Source of the DNA: Mayamaea pseudoterrestris
Lineage: Eukaryota; Bacillariophyta; Bacillariophyceae; Sellaphorales; Sellaphoraceae
Reading direction: 5' to 3'
Assembly: GCA_027923505.1 (NCBI GenBank)
Contig: BROI01000001.1
Coordinates: 1,978,001 to 2,042,000, forward strand
DNA length: 64,000 bases
Both the position numbers and the translations under genes were made by a program. Under the pieces are notes generated by a model. That model was not told the origin of the DNA and ran no database searches. It saw only the letters and a list, made by a program, of their open reading frames with translations. Of the stretch, positions 20,975-29,704 are shown piece after piece. Every line of letters begins with the position of its first letter. Within the stretch, counting starts at the first letter, position 1.

Positions 20975-21098
20975 ACGTCAATGTAAGAAACGTTTATTGT
21001 TCATGTTATAGGCACATATAAAGTGGCAATTATTAGTTGCATAAGCTACGATACTCCTTTAGAAAGACGGTAAGGTTCATTAGGTCTGGTACGCCATA

Positions 21099-22568
21099 TC
21101 AATGGTGTGAGTAGGATTGCTGTCGCTGTCCATATTGGTAGTACGATGGCTGCTGCTGATATTGGTGGCTCTGCATGGAAACTGCTCCAACTCCACATCC
21201 GATTGACGGAGGATTGCAAGCTGAACTATCATGCATTACCATTGTTCCCGCGTGCGCCGCGGCTGGATGAAAGGCATGCGTCCGCATCACCTCCTTGGTG
21301 GGTCTTGGCTTTGGGCCGACGCGTGTTTGAATGTCAGCCAGCGTTGCACAACTGCCAAGGTAACCGGTGCGGGCGGGACAAGGCTTGCTGCGCACCATTG
21401 CGCCTTGATGCTTTAAGCGAGTCTTTTTCGCTTGCTCCGGAGTCTGCATTGTTTCGGTAATGTCGTCGACGTTAACCAAGCTTTCTAATGCGCGCTCCAA
21501 CTCCGTCTTCGGTGATTGATCACAATTCATCTCCTTTTCCAAATCGGACAGTGAGAGAGGAGCCATGGTCAGCATGGTTTGAGGCTGCTGCGATGGAAAC
21601 AGTGGCGAGTGGTCTGGTGATATGACCATTGTTGACGGAGGCTGCGCATAGTACATTGTCGTCTGCTGTGATGATTGTTGCGGGTACACTGATTGGTAGT
21701 TTTGAGAATTTGCCGACCTAACGTTGGTTTGATTTTGATAATCCGCGGGATGCTGCGGAGCACGGTAAGTGTGCGACTCATTAGCCAAGGAAAGAATGGG
21801 GAACGTTGGAGACGAACCCGTCTGGTAGTTATTTAAAGGCTCCAACGTCAGCTGTGTATACTTTGGGACCGACGTGATGTCGAATATACCATCGCTGATG
21901 AGATCTTGACCCATCAAATCTACTGGAGCATCGAGCAAGTCAACCGCCACGGCTGTGGGAGCCGCTGGCGTCATTGTTGCGTCTTGTTTATCAGTTGCAG
22001 ACGGTGCAGCATCATTGTTGTTGGACATTTGGCGCGACTCTGGCACACGCGGATCATGACTCACATCAGAGGAGGGCGGTAAAGCGAATGCATGATTTGC
22101 GAGCGTCGGTCCACCGACTAAACGCGTCGCGCGATCAGTTCCGAGCTCATAAATCTTGGGCATTTTGTATATGGAACAGCCATCCAACTGGAGGTCAAAC
22201 TGGTGGATCCCAGAACCACGGTTGACCGGTGGAAATGCATGTGCCATTACCTTGATAATATGACCACCATTCATGGTCCAAGTGCAGTCAAACGACGTTT
22301 CCGAGCGATTCCCGCGTGAGTAATGCACTTCCTGGCCATCGGCATGTACATACCGCTTGCCCGACACGAGCGACCAAACCAGTGTGACTTCATGTTCCTC
22401 TCCTCGCGCGTCTACACCGCAAAGTCCCTGCGCAATGGCAGTCTTGTTGGAAAAGCCAAACTTGAACTGAACCTTGCGCTTTGTGGCCGCCAACAACTTT
22501 CCCGTGGGGAGATTTTGGACGTCAATGTGATATACTGGATTGATGCGGAAATCATATTTTGGAGACAT
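21099..22568 (-). CDS. Conserved-looking protein of unknown function, Gln-rich C-terminus
   Basis: Single-exon protein of 489 residues that I do not recognise. Residues about 1-150 form a compact, non-repetitive domain rich in beta strands: KRKVQFKFGFSNKTAIAQGL, then EHEVTLVWSLVSGKRYVHAD, then a block with GGHIIKVMAHAFPP and a segment ending GCSIYKMPKIYELG. The V-x-W-x-x-x-SGKR-x-V-x-x-DG-x-E pattern recalls the FAIM fold (Fas apoptotic inhibitory molecule), but this is weak. Residues about 160-489 are low complexity, rich in Gln, Ser, Pro and Tyr, with a short charged helix (LSDLEKEM). No signal peptide or membrane segment. It may be a scaffold or regulatory protein. Confidence 0.68.
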   Translation of the reverse strand: MSPKYDFRINPVYHIDVQNLPTGKLLAATKRKVQFKFGFSNKTAIAQGLCGVDARGEEHEVTLVWSLVSGKRYVHADGQEVHYSRGNRSETSFDCTWTMNGGHIIKVMAHAFPPVNRGSGIHQFDLQLDGCSIYKMPKIYELGTDRATRLVGGPTLANHAFALPPSSDVSHDPRVPESRQMSNNNDAAPSATDKQDATMTPAAPTAVAVDLLDAPVDLMGQDLISDGIFDITSVPKYTQLTLEPLNNYQTGSSPTFPILSLANESHTYRAPQHPADYQNQTNVRSANSQNYQSVYPQQSSQQTTMYYAQPPSTMVISPDHSPLFPSQQPQTMLTMAPLSLSDLEKEMNCDQSPKTELERALESLVNVDDITETMQTPEQAKKTRLKHQGAMVRSKPCPARTGYLGSCATLADIQTRVGPKPRPTKEVMRTHAFHPAAAHAGTMVMHDSSACNPPSIGCGVGAVSMQSHQYQQQPSYYQYGQRQQSYSHH

Positions 22569-22874
22569 GGTATGGCAGATATTGATGCAAGAGCTTGTTG
22601 GAGGATTGTAATGCGTTTCGCGCGTAAACTTTGGAAGCTTGTGGCCGGTGCAGCAAGTCCGTGCTCGTCGCTGTCAAAATCTCATTCGTGATGGGTTTGA
22701 ATTATTGTGCGAAGAGACATTGAGCATGAACGGTGCGCTACTCTGCGGCAAAAAAGAAGTGATGGGTTGCATACTACGATATTAGTAAAGTTACTGCTAA
22801 ATGATTGGCTTTTGAGAACATTTTGTACTACTACTAGTACATTGGTTGGTGAGACAACGCCATTCCGTACTATT
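22569..22874. other. Intergenic, no gene seen
   Basis: 306 bp between two minus-strand genes. It contains the promoter of the unknown protein above and the 3' region of the next gene. No supported frame, RNA or repeat. Confidence 0.45.
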
Positions 22875-23669
22875 CTACGGACCAGCCGCAATGAGTATTA
22901 AAATTGGTGCCAACACGGCTGCAACGCCCACCAAATACGCCGCCGGAAACAAGTCGCGGGCAAGCTGCTGCACTGCCAGCGCCACCAAGTAGATGGCCGC
23001 CGTGTAGAATGGAAAGATGGCCAAGTAGCTGCGCAGCTCCGTCACGTGAAGCGGATCGAGCTTGTCGCGCAAAAAGTCGTAGGCCAGCTGGTTACCCTCA
23101 CTCCACTGCCCTTGACTCAAATTATCTTTGCGTGACTGAATCACCGAAGCGACGAGTCGCTCCTTCTCCGACTCTGTCAGTAGCGTCAGGCCTGGATTGT
23201 AAATGCTTTGGTCCTCATCCGCAATGTAACCCCTATCCAGCTGGACTCCTTTGTAGTTGATAATACCTCCTACGCCACGTCCTTCTGTAATGATGGAACC
23301 AATGTTTTCGTAAGTCTTGAAGGTTTCTTCGATACTGCCGGTGGAGTCCTTGAGCGATTGGACAGCAGAGACGACAACGTCGCTTGCGTAGTCATCGGGG
23401 CTGAACGCGAGCGTTTCTTGCGGACTGGAAACTGCGAGTATGCCGGCAAATATGATACTTGGCAAAAAGCGGCTTGGAGAACAAGTGTCTGATACTTCTG
23501 TATTTTGTTGGGATCGAGACGACAAATAAAAAGTCCGTCGATAATGATGATGCGCTAGTGGATCATGTCGTGTAGAAGATGGTTCAAAAGTTGTTCGTGG
23601 CGAAAAGGCGACAGCAAAGGGTATCGCCAAAATTATCACTATAGAAGAATGCATATTATGGACTCTCAT
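22875..23669 (-). CDS. Predicted plastid (thylakoid) membrane protein
   Basis: Single-exon protein of 264 residues. An N-terminal signal peptide (IVIILAIPFAVAFSP) carries Phe22 at the cleavage site, the secondary-plastid motif. A second hydrophobic stretch near 68-90 (FLPSIIFAGILAVSS) ends in ETLAFSP and looks like a thylakoid-transfer segment. A soluble domain of about 110 residues follows (FKTYENIGSIITEGRGVGGI). Two C-terminal hydrophobic helices occupy about 213-262. I do not recognise the family. The tripartite-looking presequence suggests a thylakoid membrane or lumen-facing protein. The start may be Met1 or Met6; both keep the signal peptide. It is divergent from a plastid transporter gene 247 bp away. 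Confidence 0.7.
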   Translation of the reverse strand: MRVHNMHSSIVIILAIPFAVAFSPRTTFEPSSTRHDPLAHHHYRRTFYLSSRSQQNTEVSDTCSPSRFLPSIIFAGILAVSSPQETLAFSPDDYASDVVVSAVQSLKDSTGSIEETFKTYENIGSIITEGRGVGGIINYKGVQLDRGYIADEDQSIYNPGLTLLTESEKERLVASVIQSRKDNLSQGQWSEGNQLAYDFLRDKLDPLHVTELRSYLAIFPFYTAAIYLVALAVQQLARDLFPAAYLVGVAAVLAPILILIAAGP

Positions 23670-23752
23670 ATTCTAACGCAGTGCAAAGACGGTGCAAAGT
23701 GGCTCTCGTTTGATTGTTGATGCAAATCTTGTGGCAGCCTGATCGCTGATAT

Positions 23753-23766
23753 CGTACCGGTACGAC
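23753..23766. promoter_or_regulatory. 14-bp perfect palindrome around TACCGGTA, site 2
   Basis: TCGTACCGGTACGA lies between the divergent plastid membrane protein and plastid transporter genes, about 84 bp and 150 bp from the two start codons. Both flanking genes have plastid presequences, so shared control is possible. Inferred. Confidence 0.42.
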
Positions 23767-23916
23767 AAAAGTTGGATGACGTTTCCAGAATTCGGCGTCT
23801 TCGTCCTTCCGAAGCAGCAATTGTTCCGTCGTCTTGATGAGGGACGCTGAAAGAATCCTTTGTCCGGAAAGCAACTCCATTGAACCTATATAATAAATTT
23901 GGAAAGAGACAGGAAA

Positions 23917-25318
23917 ATGAGATGGATTGTATCTGGTAGCGTACTATTGTCGCTTACTGTGACTTTGCAGGCATTTGCTCCCCAGCGACGGACAAAGTTT
24001 GCGACGAGCCAAAGTCGTCGAATACGGCAGCAGCAACAGCCTCTCTATTTTGCCGACCGAGCGACGGATGCTGTATCAGAGTTGAAGGACAAAGTAGCAT
24101 CTATAACATTATCGACAAACGACGCTACCATATTGAATCAAAAACAGTTCGACATTGACTTGACATCCTCGTCACCATCACCAGCAGATTCAAAGAACAG
24201 TTTCCTTTCCGACGACTACAAGAAGGGCTTCGCCATTATCAGCTTGATTACACTCTTTAATGCATCAATCGCCCCAGTCTGGCACTATGTGTATGAAGGG
24301 AACCATTCTCCGCCGCCACTCTTTTTGAATGCCATTGTTTCCGCCGTTGCCTTTTTGGGTCTCGTTGCCTTTGCTCCCATCCTTGACAGCAAGGTGGACC
24401 GAGGCTCCAAGAATATGGCAGCCATCGGAGAAACCAAGTGGAGCAAAAAGAGCTTTCGCGGTGGCATGGAGTTGGGCTTATGGAAGGGACTGGGTAAGTG
24501 ATCAATGCAAGCAATACTCGTAGTTGACATGGCTGATGGAATAATGAATCGCTCATTCCTACATTCTCTCCACTTATCTAGGTACAACTTGTCACATTTA
24601 CGGAATGGCCTTGACTACAGCCAACCATGGGGCTTTTCTACTGCAGCTTACGACTCTTATAGTCCCTGTATTGCAAGGTCTTCGTGGAGCCGAAGTCATT
24701 CCACGTCGCGTGCAACTCGCCGTTGCCTTGGCATTGGCCGGCATTTTTGCCTTTACCCAGGACCCATCAGGAGTCAGCGATGTGCCGATTGACGCGGCGC
24801 AAATGCAAACGGGTGACTTGCTCGTCCTTGGTGCCGCCTTCTTTTACTCCTTGTACGACATTCAGACATACTACTGGGGCAAGGAGGTGCCGCGAACGGA
24901 GTTGGTCACCATCAAGGTTGGCTTTCAGGCGATTCTATCCTGCGCACTCTGCGCCATTGTCGGACGACAAGAGGTTTTGGAATATTTTGCAAATGCTCCA
25001 AACTATGCAGTGCTTGTTCCAACTATATTGTGGTCTGGTTTGATTGTGAATGCGCTCGCTACCTTTCTTCAAGTGGGAGGCATTCAAGCCGTCGGTCCGA
25101 CGCGGGCGCAAACTATTTTTGCTTCACAACCCTTGTGGGCCAGCATTATGGACTTTTTCTTCTTGGGTGAAACCATGGGACCACAAGGCTTTGTGGGTGG
25201 TGGCTCATTCTTGGGTGCGCTGTTCCTTGCTGCAACCAGCGACGATCCAGTTGATCCAGAAGGCAATGACAGCAAAAACAATTCCAAGATACTCGTTGAT
25301 GCGGCGAAAAAAAGTTGA
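23917..25318 (+). CDS. Plastid DMT/EamA-family transporter, two exons
   Basis: Exon 1 23917-24493, exon 2 24582-25318; the intron 24494-24581 is 88 bp with a GTAAGT donor and TAG acceptor, and the split codon rebuilds Gly. The first ATG of the frame is 23917, giving 437 residues. The signal peptide (WIVSGSVLLSLTVTLQAFAP) has Phe at the cleavage site, so a plastid envelope location is expected. About eight to ten hydrophobic helices follow in two halves, with EamA-like segments such as LTTANHGAFLLQLTTLIVPV and FASQPLWASIMDFFFLGE. DMT carriers in plastids move sugar phosphates, nucleotide sugars or amino acids; the substrate here cannot be told. Confidence 0.85.
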
Positions 25319-25636
25319 GTCTGCCGACAAAAGTTTCTTGACCACGCTGCCAATTCGCCGGACGAGACTGGCTCTCGCTGTCCGGCGCAACAAATTCCAT
25401 TTTTCCCATCTACCATCCGCTTTCTCGCCTGGACTGTAACAACAGAATAAACATGGCAACAATTTAGTGCCCAGCAGTCTTTTTCAATTTTTACTTAGTT
25501 AAAACGACCTCGACTAGCGTATACGCACATGTTATACTCAACAACAAAGAGTCCAGTACGTGAAGTTATATTGCAACGTAGATATTACGTCGTTATCATG
25601 TAAAATATAAGTAGTTTCTTCGCCAGACCGCATCGA
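25319..25636. other. Convergent intergenic region
   Basis: 318 bp between two stops facing each other. AT-rich in the second half, as expected for 3' UTRs. No gene or repeat seen. Confidence 0.45.
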
Positions 25637-26794
25637 TTATCCTGTTGACTGTCCAAAAGGGTAAAAGGCGGGGGAGTCGGCCGTCAGGCTTGTCGCCTTG
25701 GGGTCGGTAGTTGTCGTGGCGGCAGAAGTTGTCGTTGCTTCTGCTCCTGCTGCGACGGGTATATTTGTAGCCGGAGGATAGTAGTAGCCTGCTGGGGCGG
25801 CTGCAGCCGTAAATATAGATGAAGGATACATGATAGAGGCCCCATCTTGCGATACAAACGGATAAGTCGGTGCACTGGTAGCTACAGCAGTAGCCGCCAC
25901 TGGAACGTACGGCGCTGGTGCGTAAACGGCGACTCCCCGTCGAAAGTCGGGATCAGCAGCCTCTTCAAGACGGTTCCGGTATATTGCCTTGTTTTCAATG
26001 TTTGTCGAAGAGGATGACAGCGTCGCTAAATTGCTTGACGATGAGTTTGGTGCCGTTTCAAAAGCGTCGGGGTCAGTAAACCAAGGCTGGCTAGTGGGAG
26101 TCTCTAGAAAGTTGCTCGCCGACTCATCGTCACCATCGTCATCTTCCGAACCAGGTCCAAAAATACGAGCCCGAGCTTCTTCGTAGGCTCGTTCCTTGTC
26201 AGTCAATGAACCTGAACTACGGTTCTGCTGCAACGACTTGGACTGCTTCGATGAAGCGGACGTATTCGAGTCCTTGCGCTTCATTAGCTTCATTTTTTGC
26301 GGTCGCTTGCCGCCATTCTCGCTCGGCAAGGAATTGGGAGCGTCCGCTTGCTGCTGCGTGTCGTAAACGCTAACGTCAACATTTTGTAGCAGCAAGGTTG
26401 GTATCCGCGAATCGGGAAGCTTGATGAGCCGAATAAAGCCATCAACCGTCACCCCATTTTCTCGAACAATATTGAAGCGATCAGCTAGCCGATGACAAAT
26501 ACATCGCTGAAAAGACGTAGCAGGCCGATAGTCTGGAGAAAGCATTGCTTGCTGCGTCACTGATGGGCCGATGATTATGGCATTTCCAAGCCCTCCCACT
26601 TCGAGCCAATCCGCCGCGCTATTGACAAAGTCAATGACTGATTGTTCCAATTTCAGCAAGCTCAGTCGCTCTCGCGGATCCCGCAGCGCCGCCTGCAGAG
26701 CAGAGTCAATTTCGGCATCATAATTGCTTGCTTTATTAAAGTTAGGCTCATCAAGAGGCGCTCCTTCTGTCGTAAATGTAGCCGGAGCTTCCAT
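25637..26794 (-). CDS. R3H and SUZ domain protein
   Basis: Single-exon protein of 385 residues. An R3H domain lies at about 45-115: LLKLEQSVIDFVNSAADWLE, then TSFQRCICHRLADRFNIVRE with the R-x-x-x-H core. A SUZ motif follows near 205-215 (KERAYEEARARIFG), the same order as in ARPP21/R3HDM and Drosophila encore. Between them is a basic Lys/Ser linker, and the C-terminal 140 residues are Ala/Pro/Tyr-rich and disordered. R3H and SUZ bind single-stranded nucleic acid, and the pair is typical of cytoplasmic mRNA-binding proteins. The target RNAs are unknown. Confidence 0.87.
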   Translation of the reverse strand: MEAPATFTTEGAPLDEPNFNKASNYDAEIDSALQAALRDPRERLSLLKLEQSVIDFVNSAADWLEVGGLGNAIIIGPSVTQQAMLSPDYRPATSFQRCICHRLADRFNIVRENGVTVDGFIRLIKLPDSRIPTLLLQNVDVSVYDTQQQADAPNSLPSENGGKRPQKMKLMKRKDSNTSASSKQSKSLQQNRSSGSLTDKERAYEEARARIFGPGSEDDDGDDESASNFLETPTSQPWFTDPDAFETAPNSSSSNLATLSSSSTNIENKAIYRNRLEEAADPDFRRGVAVYAPAPYVPVAATAVATSAPTYPFVSQDGASIMYPSSIFTAAAAPAGYYYPPATNIPVAAGAEATTTSAATTTTDPKATSLTADSPAFYPFGQSTG

Positions 26795-27493
26795 GTTGTG
26801 CTAAAATGTGGTTTGATTGTCGGTTCTTTGATATACGATCTTGATTTGTACCCGCAAATTTCTTGTAGCAGAGGCTTCGCGGGTCAATCAGATAATACAA
26901 TCGCGCGCGTTCGGTAATAGTTTACTAACTGTAAAGACTTTAGCAGAGGAACGGCAAAAGTGACGTTCGACGCAAGTCGGCGCAGACGAACGTGCAATGG
27001 AGCGCTAATTGGCTCAGACGAAACTTTTTTGTTTTCCCTTAACTCTTACGCTCGATTCAGCGTTTCCTTGTGTCTACAATAAGCAAAAAGTTGGAGAAGA
27101 GGTTGCTCAAAGACTGGCTTGCGAGGACTTGCGCTTCTTGCATTGCGTGTGTTGTTCGCGCGTTTTGCAGCGCTCGAGGCAAAACCGGACGAAGGCTGGA
27201 CGCGTTGAGCTCGGCACGCGCGCGTCACATGAAATTCTGCATTTTAGCTACGTAGCAAGCCACAAGAAGCCAGTGCGAATTCAACAATCTGCGATATCCT
27301 TGAAGAATACCGGGCAATCCAACAATCTGCCGATGTTAGTGACCTACGGTAAGAATAATCGCATAAAGTTACTTTTAGCCACAAATGTATTGTGCATAAA
27401 GTGCGCATTCAGCATTCCAGGCGAACATTATTCAGTTTCGTTTCCCATCGAATGTTTCACAACTTCCCCATGCAACGATAACATGCGTAACGC
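26795..27493. other. Long intergenic stretch, no supported gene
   Basis: 699 bp between two minus-strand genes. On the plus strand a frame of about 160 codons (27009-27497) is open, but it starts without an ATG, has its first Met far inside and resembles nothing I know. GC falls toward 27,450. Presumably it holds the promoter of the R3H gene and the 3' UTR of the BTB gene. Confidence 0.4.
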
Positions 27494-28558
27494 TTAATAT
27501 CCTCGATACATCCGGGATGTAAATCTCAAACTTCGAACGAGAAGCTCGGATAGAACCCTTCCATTTTGGTTTCGAAGTGTCGGCATTGCCTCTTCCTTGA
27601 GCAGGTTGTCAATTTGATTTCTGTCACGAGTAAATGCATCAATACAACGCTCCTGCAGCGATGTAAGAGAGCTATCATCAGATCCAAATAAGAGACGCTC
27701 TGCCTCAATCAAGGAAAGTGCAACTTTGCCATCAATGTGAGGTAGGACGTCGGCATTCGTGAGTTTCTGAAAATTTTCCTGGTCAACTGGGACTGCACAA
27801 ACGAAAGCTGCAACGAGCTTACTAACATGACGACTCCATTTCACGTCACCATCTCGATAGATATTATATCGGCCGTCCCATCTATCGCCGCCATCGCGAT
27901 AGACGTTACGTTCAATGGGAGCGCCATTTTCAAGAACTTTGATCCAAAAGGATGTATCAGGAACATGAACGATTCGTGAACTCGTATCGATCCTCATGAT
28001 ATGTTCACGACATGCCTGGACTGCGGCCTGAAGAATCTCGTCTTGACTCAAAATGTGTGCGTGTTCATAGTAAGTACCGCATGTTTTCGCATTTTTTATG
28101 TCTTTCATCCAAAACTCCCGGACCGTCCATCGCAAATGTTTGAAACTAAAGTACTCCGACAGATAGTTAAGAGCTGTCGCATTTTCCGTCGTAAGCTTTG
28201 GCTTTGCATCGGCACTGTACAAGTAGTCGAGCAAGACAGGGAAAGCTTTGGCTATGAGTTCATGAAGCTCGATTGAACTCTTGCGAAGTTGAGCTTCCAT
28301 ATATTGCCCGCCCTTGAACAACTTAGCAAAATACATGCTTTTGCGTGGGCCGCCTGCGAGGAAGCACCTGTGAACATAATAAATATCTTTTTTGTTGCTC
28401 ACGACTCCACTTTCGTCCGTATGGTCGTATACAATCTCAATTTTCCAGTCACTCAAGCTTACTTCTGGAGCCATTCGCCAGCTCAACAAACCGCCGCCTG
28501 GAGGCTGAGTCGGCATGTCGCCTTCGTCGTCCGACAAGCTGCTTCCGTCGTCCGACAT
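27494..28558 (-). CDS. BTB/POZ domain protein
   Basis: Single-exon protein of 354 residues. An acidic N-terminus precedes a BTB fold at about 35-150: IYYVHRCFLAGGPRKSMYFA with the conserved H-x-x-x-L-x-x-x-S core, then a block with FPVLLDYLYSAD and the helix LTTENATALNYLSEYF. The following 200 residues are helical, in the position of a BACK-like region (ILSQDEILQAAVQACREHIM). BTB proteins are often substrate adaptors for cullin-3 ubiquitin ligases. This subtype, with the acidic leader, is common in diatoms. No kelch or MATH domain is present. TACCGGTA lies 141 bp upstream of its start. Confidence 0.84.
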   Translation of the reverse strand: MSDDGSSLSDDEGDMPTQPPGGGLLSWRMAPEVSLSDWKIEIVYDHTDESGVVSNKKDIYYVHRCFLAGGPRKSMYFAKLFKGGQYMEAQLRKSSIELHELIAKAFPVLLDYLYSADAKPKLTTENATALNYLSEYFSFKHLRWTVREFWMKDIKNAKTCGTYYEHAHILSQDEILQAAVQACREHIMRIDTSSRIVHVPDTSFWIKVLENGAPIERNVYRDGGDRWDGRYNIYRDGDVKWSRHVSKLVAAFVCAVPVDQENFQKLTNADVLPHIDGKVALSLIEAERLLFGSDDSSLTSLQERCIDAFTRDRNQIDNLLKEEAMPTLRNQNGRVLSELLVRSLRFTSRMYRGY

Positions 28559-28698
28559 GCTCTATCGTTCTGACAAGAATGGTAATAAAGTAGTCACTGC
28601 ACTTATGTGGTTTCGCCTCCTTGCAAAAGAGTAATGAGAACGACAAGCTATAAGGAGCCTCGAAAGATTTTTTAGCGAACCAAACATCGGACCTATCC

Positions 28699-28706
28699 TA
28701 CCGGTA
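28699..28706. promoter_or_regulatory. TACCGGTA palindrome, site 3
   Basis: Perfect palindrome 141 bp upstream of the BTB gene start codon. Same motif as four other intergenic sites in the window. Confidence 0.35.
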
Positions 28707-29380
28707 CTGCTCATTATGATCGATGTCGGGACACTATCTGGCCGTCGATCACTGGTCGTGCCATGCCAAGATCGTGAGATAGCGAATTTTGATATGAATG
28801 ACCGCTGATCATCACTACATGGATACTTACGCGACCTTTAACATGTCGCTTTGATCTAACTTGTTTTCTGTCCTGATTCTAGCTAAATTTCTACCATCAA
28901 GTCATTCGCTATGTGAAACGGAGCTTGGAGACATGCAGGAGTGTCTCCTGAAAAAGATGTTGCCGTAGTTGCTCCTTTTGGTAACTGGGGAGTCGGTCTT
29001 TGACGACAATAGATAGCGGCAGTGTCTAAACTAGCGTCGCCATTTGCATTGATGGTTTCACGTGACATGCCAGTAAGCTAATTGTTTTTCCTTTGATGGA
29101 GTGCTACGGTAGTTACATGCTGCGGTTGCCGGCAAGAGATATCGACAGCATAATAATACATGTCTGCATGTCATGCAAAACAAGTCGTATATGCAAGTAG
29201 TAAAGTACCAATGACACTCCTAGCATTGCAGCAAAACAAAAACAAGAACACCTGGGATTCCAACGTGGTCCCCCACCGTAGTACTAACCAGGCCAGGCGC
29301 TGCTTAACTTCGCAGAGCAGACGGGATGCGGTGCTGTCAGCGCTGTATGGTCCTTGCTGTGGTGGATGGAGAATCATGAG

Positions 29381-29387
29381 TATATAA
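29381..29387 (+). promoter_or_regulatory. TATA-like box upstream of the aspartic protease gene
   Basis: TATATAA followed by AGC, about 320 bp upstream of the chosen protease start codon. It is the clearest TATA-like sequence I noticed near a gene start. If used, transcription would begin near 29,410 and leave a long 5' leader or an unplaced first exon. Confidence 0.35.
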
Positions 29388-29704
29388 AGCATGAAATTGC
29401 AAGTACGCATTGTTGACAGTTTCCGAGCAGTCATATATGACTCGTATCCCATAATCATCCAATCAGATATCAATGACAAGAGCCAACAAAAGTGCGTACT
29501 CCAAAGGGCTATAGTGTTACGAACACAAAAAGTGCCTTGATAATTGCGCGTTACGACCAGACAAGACCACGACCAATCGTTTTCACAGCGGCATGCATCG
29601 GATGCCAAAACGTGAAGCGAAAAACACCAATGCAAGCATGCAAAAAACATTATTCGACTCCGATTGCAGCTCCAACGAACCATTACCAGCTCCTCATCAC
29701 TGTC

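Larger units (their letters stand above)
28559..29704. promoter_or_regulatory. Divergent promoter region, BTB gene / aspartic protease
   Basis: About 1.15 kb between two divergent genes. It holds TACCGGTA at 28699 on the BTB side and a TATA-like box at 29381 on the protease side. A 182-codon frame on the minus strand (29171-29719) is Cys/Leu-rich and shows no family pattern, so I treat it as chance. A small upstream exon of the protease could lie here but cannot be placed. Confidence 0.42.

Noticed and set aside
27009-27497. Plus-strand frame of 162 codons
   Set aside because: No ATG at its start, no family pattern, and it runs into the 3' end of the BTB gene.
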